In this document: in pieces, positions 35,737 through 47,362 of the stretch
Numbering within the stretch: the stretch's first letter is position 1
Layout: each line of letters opens with the position of its first letter
From: Favolaschia claudopus
Lineage: Eukaryota; Basidiomycota; Agaricomycetes; Agaricales; Mycenaceae
Direction: 5' to 3'
Assembly: GCA_037176885.1 (NCBI GenBank)
Contig: JAWWNJ010000008.1
Span: 806,001-870,000, forward strand
Length of the DNA stretch: 64,000 nt
Translations under genes and position numbers: made by a program
The notes under the pieces: model-generated
What the model saw: only the letters and a program-made list of their open reading frames with translations
The model's database searches: none
Told to the model about the DNA's origin: nothing

Positions 35737-36615
35737 CTAAACCTCAGACCTCGGAACGCGTGGAAGTTGGTACGCAAATTGCGACCCACTGCTGTTTCCC
35801 TGGACGAACTCTGAGTCACTGTCCATAGGAACCGTCTCGTACGATTGGGCTGCGTAGACTCCAAGCTCCCAAGGCTGCGCGTCATCGTCCTCGGAATCTT
35901 CACAGTCGTCCGAAAACCACAGCTGTTCGAGAAACGGAACCGCCCCGTACACCTCATCCTCAAATTTGATACCCCGAGCCGCCACATGTACACCGCAGCT
36001 CGCTTCAAGTTTCTCCCCGTTGAGAATCATCAAGAGCTTGTCGGAATCGAAATCGTCGTCAAATCCCTCCTCGAGAGCGTCGAGCCCCGAGCGGAGGACT
36101 TCGAACACCCAGGAAGGAGTGTCGTATGTGATCTGAACGGGGGATGCGGGGCAATTGAGGATATCGAGAAGTTCGCTTGAGTCTTCCGGAGCATCTCGTT
36201 CGCCAGTTGCGATGGCGGTAAGCTGATACTGAGCTTGGGGGCTGAGCACCTCGTCCATCCATGAAGGTGAAGCGGAGCTAGCGCTGGTGCTGGTGGTGCG
36301 GGAGGAGGGGCGCGACTCGGACGCGCAGGAGGACATACTCGTCGCTGTGTAAGAGGAGCTGGACTGCGAGCTGCTGAAGAGCGAGTTGTTGGATGCGGAG
36401 GAAGGGCTGCTGGAAGCAATGGACGGGGTTGACGAGCTGTTCTCTGTCTGCAAAGCGCGAGCGGGCCATTTGCCACCCAACGCCTGGGTGACAAACTCCT
36501 TGAGTTGTCTGTTTCTGACGTTGACAGAGGTGCTGGACTTTGCGCGGCGGATGTCGATGAGGTTGGCGGCATCGAAGAGCCTGCCAGACGAACGCATTTG
36601 CGACGAGGAACCCAT
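35737..36615 (-). CDS. Serine-rich orphan protein, 292 aa
   Basis: Single-exon open frame starting MGSSSQMRSSGRLFDAANL. A short conserved-looking basic helix (RNRQLKEFVTQALGGKW) is followed by a long Ser-rich stretch (about residues 55-115). Then comes an acidic C-terminal half with SWMDEVLSPQAQYQLTAIAT, SWVFEVLRSGLDALEEGFDD and EQLWFSDDCEDSEDDD. Function unknown; composition suggests a disordered regulatory protein. It shares with the 44057 and 59421 genes a directional GCTCACGTGC promoter element about 326 bp upstream of its ATG, hinting at common control. Confidence 0.65.
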   Translation of the reverse strand: MGSSSQMRSSGRLFDAANLIDIRRAKSSTSVNVRNRQLKEFVTQALGGKWPARALQTENSSSTPSIASSSPSSASNNSLFSSSQSSSSYTATSMSSCASESRPSSRTTSTSASSASPSWMDEVLSPQAQYQLTAIATGERDAPEDSSELLDILNCPASPVQITYDTPSWVFEVLRSGLDALEEGFDDDFDSDKLLMILNGEKLEASCGVHVAARGIKFEDEVYGAVPFLEQLWFSDDCEDSEDDDAQPWELGVYAAQSYETVPMDSDSEFVQGNSSGSQFAYQLPRVPRSEV

Positions 36616-36940
36616 GCCGATTACTTTGAGTGAATGCTCGTGAATATTACTGCGATAATTGAAAGCGTGGACAGCTCACCGAATATGAGGTTCGATCCGA
36701 CAAAAAACACTGTCCTACTAGTTCAAGGAAATTGTGCGTGGATTGTGGGGTGGACAACGACGAGGCTCAGTTCCACTCTACGATTCGACCAAAGAATCGA
36801 GTGATAGCGGAAAGTGCAGTGGAGGAATCGTCAGGACACGGGAGAGTTGCTTTCAGTCAACGGGCTGCTGAGAGATGGATGCTTCGAGCGTTTCGCCTTA
36901 CAGTCAAGGACAGTAGTGGAGAGAGGAAAGAGAATTGGCT

Positions 36941-36957
36941 GCACGTGAGCCCGCTTT
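36941..36957 (-). promoter_or_regulatory. AAAGCGGGCTCACGTGC promoter motif
   Basis: On the minus strand it reads CAAAGCGGGCTCACGTGC toward the gene starting at 36615, 326 bp upstream. It differs by one base from the motifs at 43723-43740 and 59743-59760. Confidence 0.5.
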
Positions 36958-36994
36958 GACGAATTTAAGGGATTGAGTTGACAAAGAAACCTTT

Positions 36995-37435
36995 ATGCTG
37001 CCTAATTTGGAAGTGGCTGCTACGGCAGCGCTTGCTGGAAATCGTTGCAGCCTACACATGCTTGAATATATCGCCAGTATCACTCCAGTGACTTACGACG
37101 GCGACGAGATAACCAATGCTACATTTCAGGGCAGAAATAACTTTGACGGTACGGTGATACCGGTCGATGTCATCATGTTTCCCTTCGACGCGCCCGGTAT
37201 TTTCTGGGACGAAACTTTGGATTCGCGAAATTTTTCGCTTGAGTCAAAAAGCCTGCATCAGTGGGCGTTCATTTTGAAAGGGATATTCGAAGTGATACCA
37301 GGCATCACAGCCTTGAAGTCGAGCCGCAGCGACGATACAACGGAACGCTTTGTAGAGATTTCACAATTGCTAGCATTCGTTAGCGAAACGCCGAAACCTT
37401 GCAGCCACAAGGAGCGACGGTCTGGGTTTGCATAA
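36995..37435 (+). CDS. Hypothetical protein, 146 aa
   Basis: Open frame from ATG at 36995 (MLPNLEVAATAALAGNRC) without evident introns or family. It contains TFQGRNNFDGTVIPVDVIMF and SLHQWAFILKGIFEVIPGI. No paralogue in the window. It could be a real orphan or chance; I cannot decide. Confidence 0.25.
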   Translation: MLPNLEVAATAALAGNRCSLHMLEYIASITPVTYDGDEITNATFQGRNNFDGTVIPVDVIMFPFDAPGIFWDETLDSRNFSLESKSLHQWAFILKGIFEVIPGITALKSSRSDDTTERFVEISQLLAFVSETPKPCSHKERRSGFA

Positions 37436-38624
37436 GTACTGTAACCTGGTTACAGACCGGACGGAGCTGGAATGAAGTGAGAAAAGCCTTTGAACTCGAA
37501 GTTTCAAAGATAATTCATCGACAATAGCAGCAATGGCCGCGAGTGCGAAGAGCAAAGACAATGAGCCTGGATGTAAAGAGACAAAGAGAAGTGACTTCGG
37601 CTTTTGCCGAATATTTTGACAAGCGGTTACTTCCATAACCGGGACCGGGATGATGCGCTTAGACCCGTTACCATGACGCTGCGACGAGGCAAACTCGTTC
37701 TCCCATTTCTCCTTCACTTTCACGAAAGGCAGCAATGCTCGGTCTACAAGGCGTCTGGATATGAGACTCGTGGTCAACATCTATCGTTTCGAAAGCCAGC
37801 CTCTTCCCCCGAAGAGCTGTGTTTGTGAGGCTTGCCAAGCGAACGCAGTGCGAACGCTAAACCAGCTCTCTGAGCCTCCGTCGCTTGGGATGCCTTATTA
37901 GCGGCCGAACAGGCAGCCCCGGCTATTCCTTGGCCACATACCCATCGTGGATTCTGCCCGACTCGGACACAGCCAACGCCTTGTTGCAGTCCGCCATCCG
38001 ATTCAGATGGCAGCTCCCAGGGATTTGTACACGTATTTTTCAAAAATTCTGCATATTATAATGGAGACGATGCTTTCCTGAATGCGATCCGTGCTGCGTG
38101 CGCGAGCGGCCAATCGTTCGGGTGCGGCTGACCAGTTCGTTATTACAGACGAGAGAGCGCGTGCGGAGACCCTGGCAAATTCGGAAACAACTATTGACCT
38201 GCTGGATTCACTACTGCGGAGTCTGACTGCTCGCGAACTCTAAACTGCGGGAAGATATGTGTGTTAATGGCTCCGACAACCATAATGCAAGCTGGTAGTC
38301 ACCAATTGGTAAGTCTTCTCGCGTTCAATACCGTTCTGTCCTTGCAGGTATTCAATGCCTACAAATTTCCGATACATAATACTCACACATCGCGGCTGTC
38401 TGCAGTGGATGTAATGCGCTGTCGCGGCGCTTAAGAGTGTATTCAACGACGGGCAACTTGAAAAGAGATAGCGAAGGTAGATCCGGGTTTCTTATCTGCA
38501 AAACAAATTCAAACGTTCACAAAAAAGCGGGGTAGAAGCAGGAGTACGTTGTCCTTTAAATTGAAAGGTGGATTCTGGGGCGACTTCTTGTGGGACTGCG
38601 GCATAAATTTGCCCCTTCCTTCCA
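37436..38624. other. Gene-poor stretch with a coding-like remnant
   Basis: A small frame at 38082-38243 ends ETLANSETTIDLLDSLLRS-LTAREL and looks protein-like, but its upstream continuation is broken. No complete gene was found. Confidence 0.3.
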
Positions 38625-39695
38625 TTGGTCGGCTTCAGTTTGAGACGCCTTACATGGACCCACAGCATACATTTAAAGCGAAGGGTCTCCCTCAGCGCTG
38701 AAGACAAGGAGCATTTCCTAGCCCACGGCTTCGTCCACCTCAAGAAATGTTTCTCCCGCGAGACCTCTGACGCGTTCAGTAAAGACGTCTGGACTCGTCT
38801 CGGGATGTCGCCTACAGATAAATCGACCTGGCATACCGAGCGCACGAATATGCCTGCGCACGGCATCCTCCTCGTCTCTGAATTCGCACCGAAGGCGTGG
38901 AGCGCCATCTGCGAGCTCGTTGGCGGGGAGGAGAAGGTCACCGACGAGACGAAGTCGTGGGGGGATAACTTTATTGTTAATCTCGGCAAGGAGGGGGAGG
39001 GGCAGATTCCGTTTAGGGAGGTGGATGACTGGCATGTGGATGGGGATTTCTTTTTGCATTTCTTGGATTCGCCGGAGCAGGCGCTTCTCGTCATTCCTCT
39101 CTTCAGTGATATTGGTCCTGGCGGTGGAGGTACGGCGATTTGCACTGACGGGATTGGCGTCGTCGCGAAGTATCTGGTATGGAAAATCTTTTTCGTCGCA
39201 TGCAGATATTGACCAGTCGATCTATAGTACGAGCATCCCAACGGCGTGACGCCGTCGATGCAGCCTCGCGGTACTCCTGAGCCCGCCAAAGGCAGCCCTG
39301 AGCGGCTCGCATTCTACAGGTCAATCGTGCAGAGCCAGGACCTCGCCTCCGACGCCAGCTTCCATGAGATGACAGGCGAAGTCGGCGACGTGTTCTTGCT
39401 GCATCCTCTTATGCTGCACTCCGCTACGAGGAATGCGACTCGCGTGCCAAGAATTATCACGAATCCTAAGGTGTCGGTGAAGGAGCCGTTCAACTTTAGT
39501 GTCGGTGCTGGCGGCGATGGGGGGAAGGGTTTTAGTTTGGTTGAAAAGAAGACGCTGAAGGTGCTGGGATGCCCTGGGGGCTTGGATGGCTGGAAGATCG
39601 ATGGCGAGCGGGAGATGATCACACCCATGAGAATTCAGATTATGGCGGACATGAAGGAAAGAGAGCGTGAGCGACTTTCGAGGAAGGCGAATTAG
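38625..39695 (+). CDS. Phytanoyl-CoA dioxygenase (PhyH)-like 2-oxoglutarate oxygenase
   Basis: Likely non-heme Fe(II)/2-oxoglutarate oxygenase. The open frame lacks an ATG before SLSAEDKEHFLAHGFVHLKK, so a short first exon upstream is missing from this model; 38625 marks only the open frame. PhyH features are AHGFVHLKKCF, WHVDGDFFLHF (His and Asp ligands of the HxD triad, around 39030) and, after intron 39177-39227 (GTATGG...CTATAG), HPNGVTP. The distal His lies in LLHPLMLHSATRN, and Arg in VPRIITNPKV probably holds 2-oxoglutarate. The C-terminus is MADMKERERERLSRKAN. Substrate unknown. The complementary strand also has long frames (38492-39289), judged shadows. Confidence 0.75.
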
Positions 39696-39986
39696 TTCGT
39701 TAGATGGAGTATCTTGTATAGTTTTTCTTGATGTGCGCCAATTATCTGAATTTCTGTATTATTTGCATTCATTCATTCCAATTCTAAGGCTACAACGAGT
39801 GTTTGCGTTTCTGGTACAATAAAGCTAAAGCTAAGGCTACAGTAGGTACAGTAATTGATTAGTCCGAATCTAAAGTATCATGGCTATACAAGCAAGGAGC
39901 GTATGCGGTGGTGGTGGTGGTAGGCAAGAGATACAAAAAAAGCAAAAGGCAGCAAGAAAGAAAGAAAAACACAAGAAAGAGCGAAA
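39696..39986. other. Intergenic between convergent genes
   Basis: AT-rich 3' flank with repeated CTAAGGCTAC words near 39787, 39828; nothing else. Confidence 0.5.
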
Positions 39987-42230
39987 TCAGCGAATAAACA
40001 TCTCCACAGGAATCGGTTTCCTCCTCAACCCCTCACCCCCCTCGCTCACATCACTATGCTCGGAATCACTGCCCGCTCCCCCCATTCTCCTCGGAGGGGG
40101 GGAAGGCGATGCAGCGGAGGAAGAGGAAGAAGAAGAGGTGGAATACGACCACCCACTACTCTCCGTCCCCGCACTCCTACAACTCGCATTCGACGCCCTC
40201 CGCCTCGGACTCCTCTGTGTCCGATACGCAGTGTACAACGCCGTCTCCTTCTCCTTCTCCCCCGAAACCGAAGACGACGCACTAACGCTCCTCGCATGCG
40301 CATTGCTGGGAGCCGGCGCGAGCGACAGGAACGGCTGCTTCTTGGGAGACGGCGACGGAGACGGCGTAGACGGGTAGGTCGCCCACTGCGCCGATGCAGG
40401 GGTCAAACACGCTGATGCCGACGCCGGAAGTTCGGGCTGGGGCCGGATAATCAAAACATCCTCCACCGTCAAGCGCTTCTTGCTCTTACTCTTCGGCGCC
40501 GGCAAGATCGTCGCGCTGCCCATCGGTTTCGGTTTCGACTTCGTCTTCTTCACCTGTTCCCGCCTCTTCGCCTTAGAGTTGGCGGAGGAGGAGGAGGAAG
40601 CCCCGTGGAAATACCGCCTCAGCGCAAAGCCCCTCGCCAACGGGGACGTCGGGGACCGGGCGTGTGCCGAACGCACGGAAGACAGCGTGGATGAGGACCA
40701 GCGCGACCGGAGGATCGGCGTTGGGGCTGCGGGGGAAGTGGAGGCAGGATGGTGCCACCCGCGGTACGGCGGCAGCGGCAACTCGCCATTAATGTTGAGA
40801 TTATCCCGATAAATCGACATCCGCTGCACGCGTCCCTCCACCCCGCCCGCGATACCCACGCCTGAGGCGCCGGAACACGAGCGGGATTGTGGGGAAGGGG
40901 AGAGGGCAATGTCGTCAAACTCGTCGTCGCCGTAGATCACCCGCGGCTCGAGGTATTCGAGGTCGTCGTTGAGGTCGAAATGGGAGTGGGATGAATGCGA
41001 ATTCGAAGAGCCCTCCTCGACCCACGCGTCGTCGTCGTCATCGACGTCGGAGGGGACAGCGGGCTGGCGCGAAGGGGGCGGGGAGAGGAGGGAGGCAAGG
41101 CGGGCGGTCTGAGAGGTCGAGGTGGACGGGGTGGGTGAGGGGATGGGAGAGGGGCGGGAGGAGAACGCCGACGTCGGGGAAGCTACACCAAAAAAAATGA
41201 GTTTGATGTTTACGAGAGAAGGAAAGAAAATAACAACTCACCTCTCTCAAACTCATATGCATACCCGGAATAATCCCCGCTCAAGGCATCGGTGGGGACG
41301 GGGGTACGTGGTGGGGGCCGGGGGCTTGCGTAAAGGCTTGATTTGGGGGAAGGCAAGATGGTGGAGAGGGATGAAGAGGAAGAGGAGGAGGTGAGGATGG
41401 GGGGGAGGGGGATGACGGCGGATTCGCGGCGGATGGCGCGTGCGGTGGACGTGGAAGCAGCGGGGGTGTAAGGCATGGCAGGGAAGGACGGCGGGAGGGG
41501 CGGGCAGAGGGTGATGTACCCGCTTGCGTGGGCGGTGTAGAATTCGTCGTCGGATTCGAGCTGTTCTTCGTCGTCTGCCTCTTTGCTGATTGAAGAGGAA
41601 GATGAAGGGGAAGAGGCGATGGAAGAAGGAGGTGATGAGGAGGAAGATGCAGGGAGGGGAAGAGGCAACACGGATCGTTTGTTTATCGTCAAGGGTTTGA
41701 TGGTCTTGCATCGCACCAGTTTCCCCGCGAAGTACGACTCATCGGCCACAGGCGAAGGGGTAGGCGTCGTAGGCATCCCGCTCGATATGGGGCTCGTGGA
41801 ACCGCTGCTCGAGCCTGAGCTGCTGGAGCTGTCGGAGAAGGGGATGGGTGCGGGAGGGCGGGGGAAGTCGAAGAAGGTCGTTTCATCGTCGTCGACGCGC
41901 AACCGCCATTCTTCGTCCAAATCCAAATCCATATCGAATTGCGGATGGTCAGGCGAGCCCTGGACGGCGGTGAAGAGCGGGGACGAGTGGGGAATGGTGA
42001 GGTCCGAGACACCGAGGCGGCGTTTTGCTTTGGTGCTATTCTTTTTCTTAGGTTTCGTGTCGGTTTCGTTGGAAGAAGAGGCGGACTCCTCCTCTGTGAT
42101 GCTGCCGAGACCCGAGAGAGTGCTGTTGCGGCGGAAGACACGAGATTGGCGTTTGAGATAAGAAGAAACTGTTGATTCAGGTCGGGTCAGCAAGATTTAG
42201 TTGAGGAAGTGAGAAACACGCACGGCTCAT
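39987..42230 (-). CDS. Serine-rich disordered protein, three exons
   Basis: Exon 1 is only ATGAGCC (42224-42230). The intron GTGCGT...CAACAG leads to exon 2 (41242-42168) reading SSYLKRQSRVFRRNSTLSGL. The intron GTGAGT...GTGTAG leads to exon 3 (39987-41182). Phases fit at both joins. The protein is dominated by Ser/Pro runs, with acidic SDVDDDDDAWVEEG and conserved islands SDDEFYTAHASGY, RESAVIPLPPIL, LRSRWSSSTLSSV, LARGFALRRYFHGASSSS and LTVEDVLIIRPQPELPASAS; the C-terminus is RRKPIPVEMFIR. The same islands occur in the 13000-15028 gene. Function unknown. Long opposite-strand frames here are by-products of biased composition. Confidence 0.7.
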
Positions 42231-43099
42231 GGTGTACTTGAATGTCGTTAAAAGCTATCGCAGGTCGTTATGAATCAGAGATGGAGAGTGGGTGAAGTAT
42301 CGAGGCAAGTGGCGTCGCATCGGGCTGGGGTTTATAAGGACTTTCGAGGCCATTGTTGACGAAAAGAGTACAAAAGACGAGAGAACAATGGCGTGTGAAT
42401 TCATTACGGCATCCTCATTGTCCTCTCCCAATTGTTCCTCCACGTCAACTTCTCGCCGCTTGGGTGCGCGCAATGCCCCGTTTATGCGACGCGAAAACAA
42501 TGCACACCGTGCCGAAGTGACAACTCGCGTGCCCGGCCCCAGCGGCGGTCCAAGCGCGTCAGCTTGGTTTTATTTGGCACCGGCCTCAGATTTCCTTTTT
42601 ATGGTAATTTTGCTACTCCTGCCTTTTCTTTCGCCAAGAGCAAAGCAACTCCCGTCCCCAAGTAGTTGTTCGCAGCCGAGCTGAGCGCTGTGTCTTCACT
42701 TCCAAAAATCCGAATTGCCAACGCTCGTTACAGCCCTGTCTACGATACACAATTTAAATGAATTCTTCCTTGTCGCAATCTGGGGGCTGTACATGTCGCA
42801 GGGTTTTGGAAATTGGTAGATACGCATAATCCCGTACGCCTCCTGCACGTCCTGTGAGTGTGTGTAGGAGCAGCAGGAACACAGCACATAAGAATTGAGA
42901 AAAAGATGTGCCATCAAATTTCGGTCCAAAACGGGTTGACTCCGACTCCATCCTCAAAGGCTTAAACCGTACAGAATCCCGATGTCGCTCGCTGCTCTAC
43001 ATGTTCAAGTGACTTCTACGCTGCTGGCTATGTCGAGGAGCTGCGCTCTCGTGTAAATCATAGACTCCCCCGCGTCTAGGCTCGGAAATATGCCGATTT

Positions 43100-43560
43100 T
43101 ATCGTTGGCGGTAACGCCGCCGCGTCGTTGCGAGACTCGTTGAAGCAGCTCTCGGCGTATTCTTCTCAAAAGCCCTGCGACTTTCCTCGCCTGCGGTACC
43201 GCGGTCCGGCGGAGCACAAAGTAAATGTCAAGGTGTCTCCAGCCTGGACGCCATTGGCCGTTTTCTTAGCGATCCGGACGCATTGGCTATACTATGCGCG
43301 CACCATGCTCAGGATATATGCAAGATACTTTTACTGAAGGTATGTGTTCTCTCTGTCATATATCGCCCTCCTCATACTGTATCTCTCAGCTCGGCTTCGT
43401 AGACCCTCAACTGTCCCCTCGAATACGCCCGCTTTTCTCTGAAAGTTCCTTATGCGTGTTTGGCGACTTTTATCCTACGCGGCACATGCCATAGTATTGC
43501 GATATATGGTACTCGTCCCCCTCCTCCACCACTATCGCCTCTTCATTTGATTCACTCAAG
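43100..43560 (+). pseudogene. Decayed ORF block, left copy
   Basis: Protein-level similarity to the minus strand of 60370-60950: RRILLKSPATF against RRILLKALRF, MCSLCHISPSS against MCPLCHMTPSS, and SLCVFGDFYPTRHMP against SLCMLGDWYSTRLMP. In this copy the frame stops (TAG) right after HMP, where the other copy reads GAG. Function unknown. Confidence 0.35.
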
Positions 43561-43722
43561 CAATTCAGAAACAAGTCTCATGCCGCCGTGTCCGAAAAAT
43601 TCCTTCCTTGGGCTGCGCTGTGGCCCCGCGACGATGCTCATGTATGAGTGACGCACGGCAACTTGTTGGCCAAAGCGTCCATGACCAGTGTTGTCGTCAA
43701 TTTGCCTCTGGCTCAAAGAGGA

Positions 43723-43740
43723 CAAAGCGCGCTCACGTGC
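43723..43740 (+). promoter_or_regulatory. AAAGCGCGCTCACGTGC promoter motif
   Basis: CAAAGCGCGCTCACGTGC, 317 bp upstream of and facing the 44057 gene. It contains the palindromic CACGTG core. Matches occur upstream of 59421 and 36615, and with one extra base at 49301. Confidence 0.55.
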
Positions 43741-44056
43741 CTTACCTCGCTTTCTCTTCACTTTTCTGACCACTACGACCATCATCCGAAGTCTACCTCC
43801 CCACTCCCTCCACGCGCTACCTTTCAAAGGAGACGACTTTACCTTGCCACCGCGTCCTCTTCAATCTCAAACGTATCTCTCCCTCAATTCTCGCAGTGGT
43901 CGTTGCACACGCGTGTGCCACTTCGCGTCTTCCTCCTCCTCCTTCGCGTTCCGGGACCCGTACCAGCGCCTTTTTGACCTTTTATTACTGTGAGTCTCCT
44001 TCCTTGACGTCGTAGTTCGTGCCACTGACCCCCGAAGACAGTCAATCTCGTACCCA

Positions 44057-44980
44057 ATGTCAGACCCCCCTTCCTGTCGCCTCCCGCGAGGAATGGAGCA
44101 TCTGATGAATCCGACCGACGTCACGCCCTCACTCGAGAATTGGGTCGCGTCCCTCAGGGCGGAGCAACCGAGGAAACGCGCGGTCATGAGCATTGACCAG
44201 CTCTTAAATCCAATGGCCACGGAGGATGCAATTTCAGCGGAGCAAGCACAAGACGAATCGTCTACGAAAAAACCGGTGCCACTCGCTTCTGCATCGTCCA
44301 CCTCTCCCGAGCGCCCGACGCGCAGGGCCCTCTCAGCCATCACCAACCCTTCACAGCTCCCCGAGAGCGCATGGCTCTCCAAACCCCTCGATTCCATCGT
44401 ACCCCGGCAGAATCCCTACAAACCCTACCTCCGCGACGATCCTGAGGTGAAAAGCGACGCCGATGGTGAGACACCTCAATTACCTTCTACTTACTATGCA
44501 TCCATCGCTAACAGAACGTCTTTGACAGAACGAATAGACCGCCACCTCGAGCGGATTCTCTCGAACCTCCCGCCGATCAGCTTCTATAGAGCCTGTGCGA
44601 AGAGTCCGGCGTACCATGTATACTGGAATCGGAGTCTGGAGGCGAGGAGGAAGACGCCGCCCTTGATGGATGTGCATGAGGTCAAGGCTGGACGTCCTAC
44701 GTCTACACCTGCGGTGGGTGCGGGGGTGTGGTATCCCTCTGGTGAGGCTCATGAGTGGGATGTATTGGATGATGGTGACGAAGGTATTGGAGCTGGAGCC
44801 AAGGAAAACGAGAACCACAATGTCGCATCGTCGAACGGGATGCCCTGCCGCTGCTTGATCGAAACAACGACGCTGGTGGAAGCAGAAGGGTCGGGCTTTC
44901 GGCGTGCGGACCAAATAGAGTACTGTATGCATCTCAAGGATTCCTCCGTGGAGGCGCTGGCCCGGGGGCAGTGTCTTTGA
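44057..44980 (+). CDS. Orphan protein MSDPPSC family, left copy
   Basis: Not recognised. Starts MSDPPSCRLPRGMEHLMNPT; conserved islands are TPSLENWVASLR, RAVMSIDQLLNP, ERIDRHLERILSNLPPISFY and RSLEARRKTPPLMDV. Intron 44466-44528 (GTGAGA...TTGACAG, 63 nt, branch CGCTAAC) is likely: splicing gives SDADERIDRHLERI, while retention would keep the frame open because 63 is a multiple of three. The helical C-terminal part suggests a protein-binding domain. The inverted copy is 58633-59421. It stands divergent from nothing and faces the beta-lactamase gene tail to tail. The promoter has the GCTCACGTGC motif. Confidence 0.7.
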   Translation: MSDPPSCRLPRGMEHLMNPTDVTPSLENWVASLRAEQPRKRAVMSIDQLLNPMATEDAISAEQAQDESSTKKPVPLASASSTSPERPTRRALSAITNPSQLPESAWLSKPLDSIVPRQNPYKPYLRDDPEVKSDADGETPQLPSTYYASIANRTSLTERIDRHLERILSNLPPISFYRACAKSPAYHVYWNRSLEARRKTPPLMDVHEVKAGRPTSTPAVGAGVWYPSGEAHEWDVLDDGDEGIGAGAKENENHNVASSNGMPCRCLIETTTLVEAEGSGFRRADQIEYCMHLKDSSVEALARGQCL

Positions 44981-45458
44981 GCTTGAGATGCGGAGGTCGA
45001 TGACTGGGTACGGTCTTCACGAGCACCATACGCATGCGACAGCGGACTTGAGGATTGCCAGTCGAGCGAGACGCATCTGTCGGTGCGCCGCCCCGGGTGG
45101 AAAACAGTATTCATTATCATTGCGGACTACTCAGTATGATGCGGCTTTACTTTTCTTAGAATACATACTGTATTGTAATTTGGTGCCTCTCTGTCTTAGC
45201 TAGCTTGTACGTACTTAATCTTGATTGTAATATATCGACCGCTCAGACTGTTCCGCCCTCGACGTACAATTTTCCCCGCCAACGACCTTGAATGGACCCT
45301 CGAATGTCATGGCCGGTATCCGACTCAGGGATTTCTCCAGAACGCAAGTTCGCACAGAAATGGATCGTCGGTGGGTTGCACAAGAAGCATTCCGAAAGTC
45401 AAAACATGGAAAAATATAACCTGAATGTTGCAAGAAGACACAAAAACGAATATTGCTT

Positions 45459-47092
45459 TCAAGTTGACTGCTCCATTATCCGGTCAAACCAAATCATCTC
45501 CTTCAACTCCGGCTCCAACTTCAAACCCATCCTCACAACTCGATCGCCGTCAAACGCAAACTCAGCATCCATTTCCCAATCTCCGCCTTCGAGCCAATAG
45601 CTCAGATGAGCCATGAATTTGGTCTGCCCCGAGATATGCTCGAAGGTGGCCGTGAATCCAAACGAACGAGTGGTCGTGTCAATGAAGAGCATGTCGTTTT
45701 TGATTTCGACAATCATGGTGTGGTAGCCTTGGTTTTCGTATGTGCCGGTGTATGCGGTCTGTGGTGTTGTCAGTGGTTGAGGGTCCTCTGGCTGGGAATT
45801 AGGAGACTCGTCTTCCTCGTCTTCTGTGTCCGAGCCTGAGTCCCAATCCGAGTCCGAGTCTGAAGAATGAGCGTCTGCGGTATCTTGTCTTCGATTAGCA
45901 AAATCACCAATATGCAGAGATGAACCTTACCCTCGGTCTGCTCTTTTTCTTTCCTGTGCCGTCTTTCTCTTTTATACTTCCGCTCCGCCTGCGGGATACC
46001 CAAAGCGTCGTCGATCAACCCCCTGCTCAAGATCGCTGCCACACCGTGAACTCCATTCGAATTCCCAGACATGGCAGCACCGAAATTGAGCTCCGGGAGG
46101 AAAAAGAATCTACTCTGGAACCCGGGATTCGACCCTCCGTGCTCGATGACCTGATACCCACGATAATAGTAAATCTCAAGCCCTGCGGCATATATGGCGG
46201 GTGAGGTATATGGCCGAGTGTGCCGGCCATTCGGGTGGATGAAGGTGCGCATCCGAACGAGGCCGCGGTAGACGCTGTCGGTAATGGGGTCCTGGTTATT
46301 CATCAACGCCTGCACCCATTTGATGAAGTCGTCGACGCTAGAGACGATGCGAGCGGCGCCAGCCGCCTCCGGGGCGTCCGGGTTGGTGATGGTGCGGTAT
46401 GATTCCGTATCTTCGTCCCAAGAGTGTCCCATCGCGAGGCGCTCGCCGAATCCGCGCTCGCGGGCCTGAGCGGGCTGAAGGCTCGTCGAATTCATGCCCA
46501 GGGGCCGGAAGATTCGCTCTTGAAGGAAGTCCGAGAAAGACTGCTGCGTTACGACTTGGATGAGGTGTACCGCGACGGTGAACATCATATTATTGTAGAT
46601 GTACTTTGAGCGCAAGGGCGCCGCCACAGGAAGGTTACGCAGATTCCGAGTGATGGAGCGCGGGGTGTCAGGATGCTCGGCGCGGGGACCCATGTAGGAG
46701 GGGTCGTGACGGGGCATGCCTGTCCGATGGCTCAAAATGTCGTCCACCGTCACCTGTTTGGTGTATGTCTCATCGGGGAGAACGAAATCTTCGGGAAGCA
46801 GGTGCGATACAACGGAGTCGTACTTCACCTGCGGGTAACTCTTATCATCTACCAGCAATCCGACGGCCGCAGCTGTGAAAGATTTCGAGCAAGACGCGAT
46901 ATCCACAAGAGTGGCGGTGGTGAATGGTATTGGAGGATCGAGAGATGCGTGCCCGTATCCCGCCGACTTCACTTGGTTGCCCCGCGTAACTGCAATGGCA
47001 AAGCCAGGGACGTGGTTCTGCTTCATCAAGTCCTCCACACGAGCAGCAAAAGTAGGTGAATCGAATGCGAAGTGGTCCATTGCCTTGTCCAT
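45459..47092 (-). CDS. Serine beta-lactamase/esterase-type hydrolase, left copy
   Basis: Class-C-beta-lactamase/D-aminopeptidase superfamily (PF00144 type), with 528 residues in two exons: 45931-47092 and 45459-45883 (intron 47 nt, GTAAGG...ACAAG). The catalytic SxxK motif is S-C-S-K in DIASCSKSFTA. The YxN motif is Y-N-N in SKYIYNNMMFTV, and the third box is HGG in EHGGSNPGF. A C-terminal lipocalin-like beta domain (TYENQGYHTMIVEIKND, HISGQTKF) follows an acidic linker. No signal peptide is seen, so it is probably cytosolic. Fungal members are esterases, amidases or lactonases; the substrate is unknown. Shares intron position and length with the inverted copy at 53850. MDHF at 47080 is an alternative start. 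Confidence 0.88.
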
Positions 47093-47313
47093 GGCTGAGT
47101 TTCAATGCCGACCATGAAGACAGTGCTCTATTTATCGGAAACTCAGACACTGATTCACCGAGAAGAAGTGGAGCTCTGGTTGTACAATGGATGTCGGAGC
47201 CGACTGCACTGGTAGCAACATCGTGGTCCACTGGCAAGCGCAGCTGTGCTTCGCCGACGGCTGACAGAGCCTGGCACAAACGACGATCATGTCGAGCCTC
47301 GGGACCGTCTGTG

Positions 47314-47362
47314 CGCTGCAATGCGAATCACTTAAGCTGCAGGAGTGATTCGCATTGCAGCG
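47314..47362. repeat. 19-bp perfect inverted repeat (hairpin)
   Basis: CGCTGCAATGCGAATCACT at 47314-47332 and its exact complement at 47344-47362, with an 11-base loop. The first half corresponds to the arm homologue at 53587-53605 (one mismatch); the second half is an extra inverted copy. It lies near the inner end of the left arm. Confidence 0.9.

Noticed and set aside
38492..39289. Long minus-strand open frame (265 codons)
   Set aside because: Antisense to the PhyH-like gene, whose plus-strand frame shows conserved iron-binding motifs and a clean intron.
41583..42161. Plus-strand open frame opposite the serine-rich gene
   Set aside because: Glu/Gly-rich mirror of Ser/Pro codons; the minus-strand exons have matching splice phases and a paralogue.
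45459..47092. Recent bacterial transfer of a beta-lactamase
   Set aside because: Both copies share a spliceosomal intron and a C-terminal domain, and the superfamily is common in fungi; no base-composition jump was evident.
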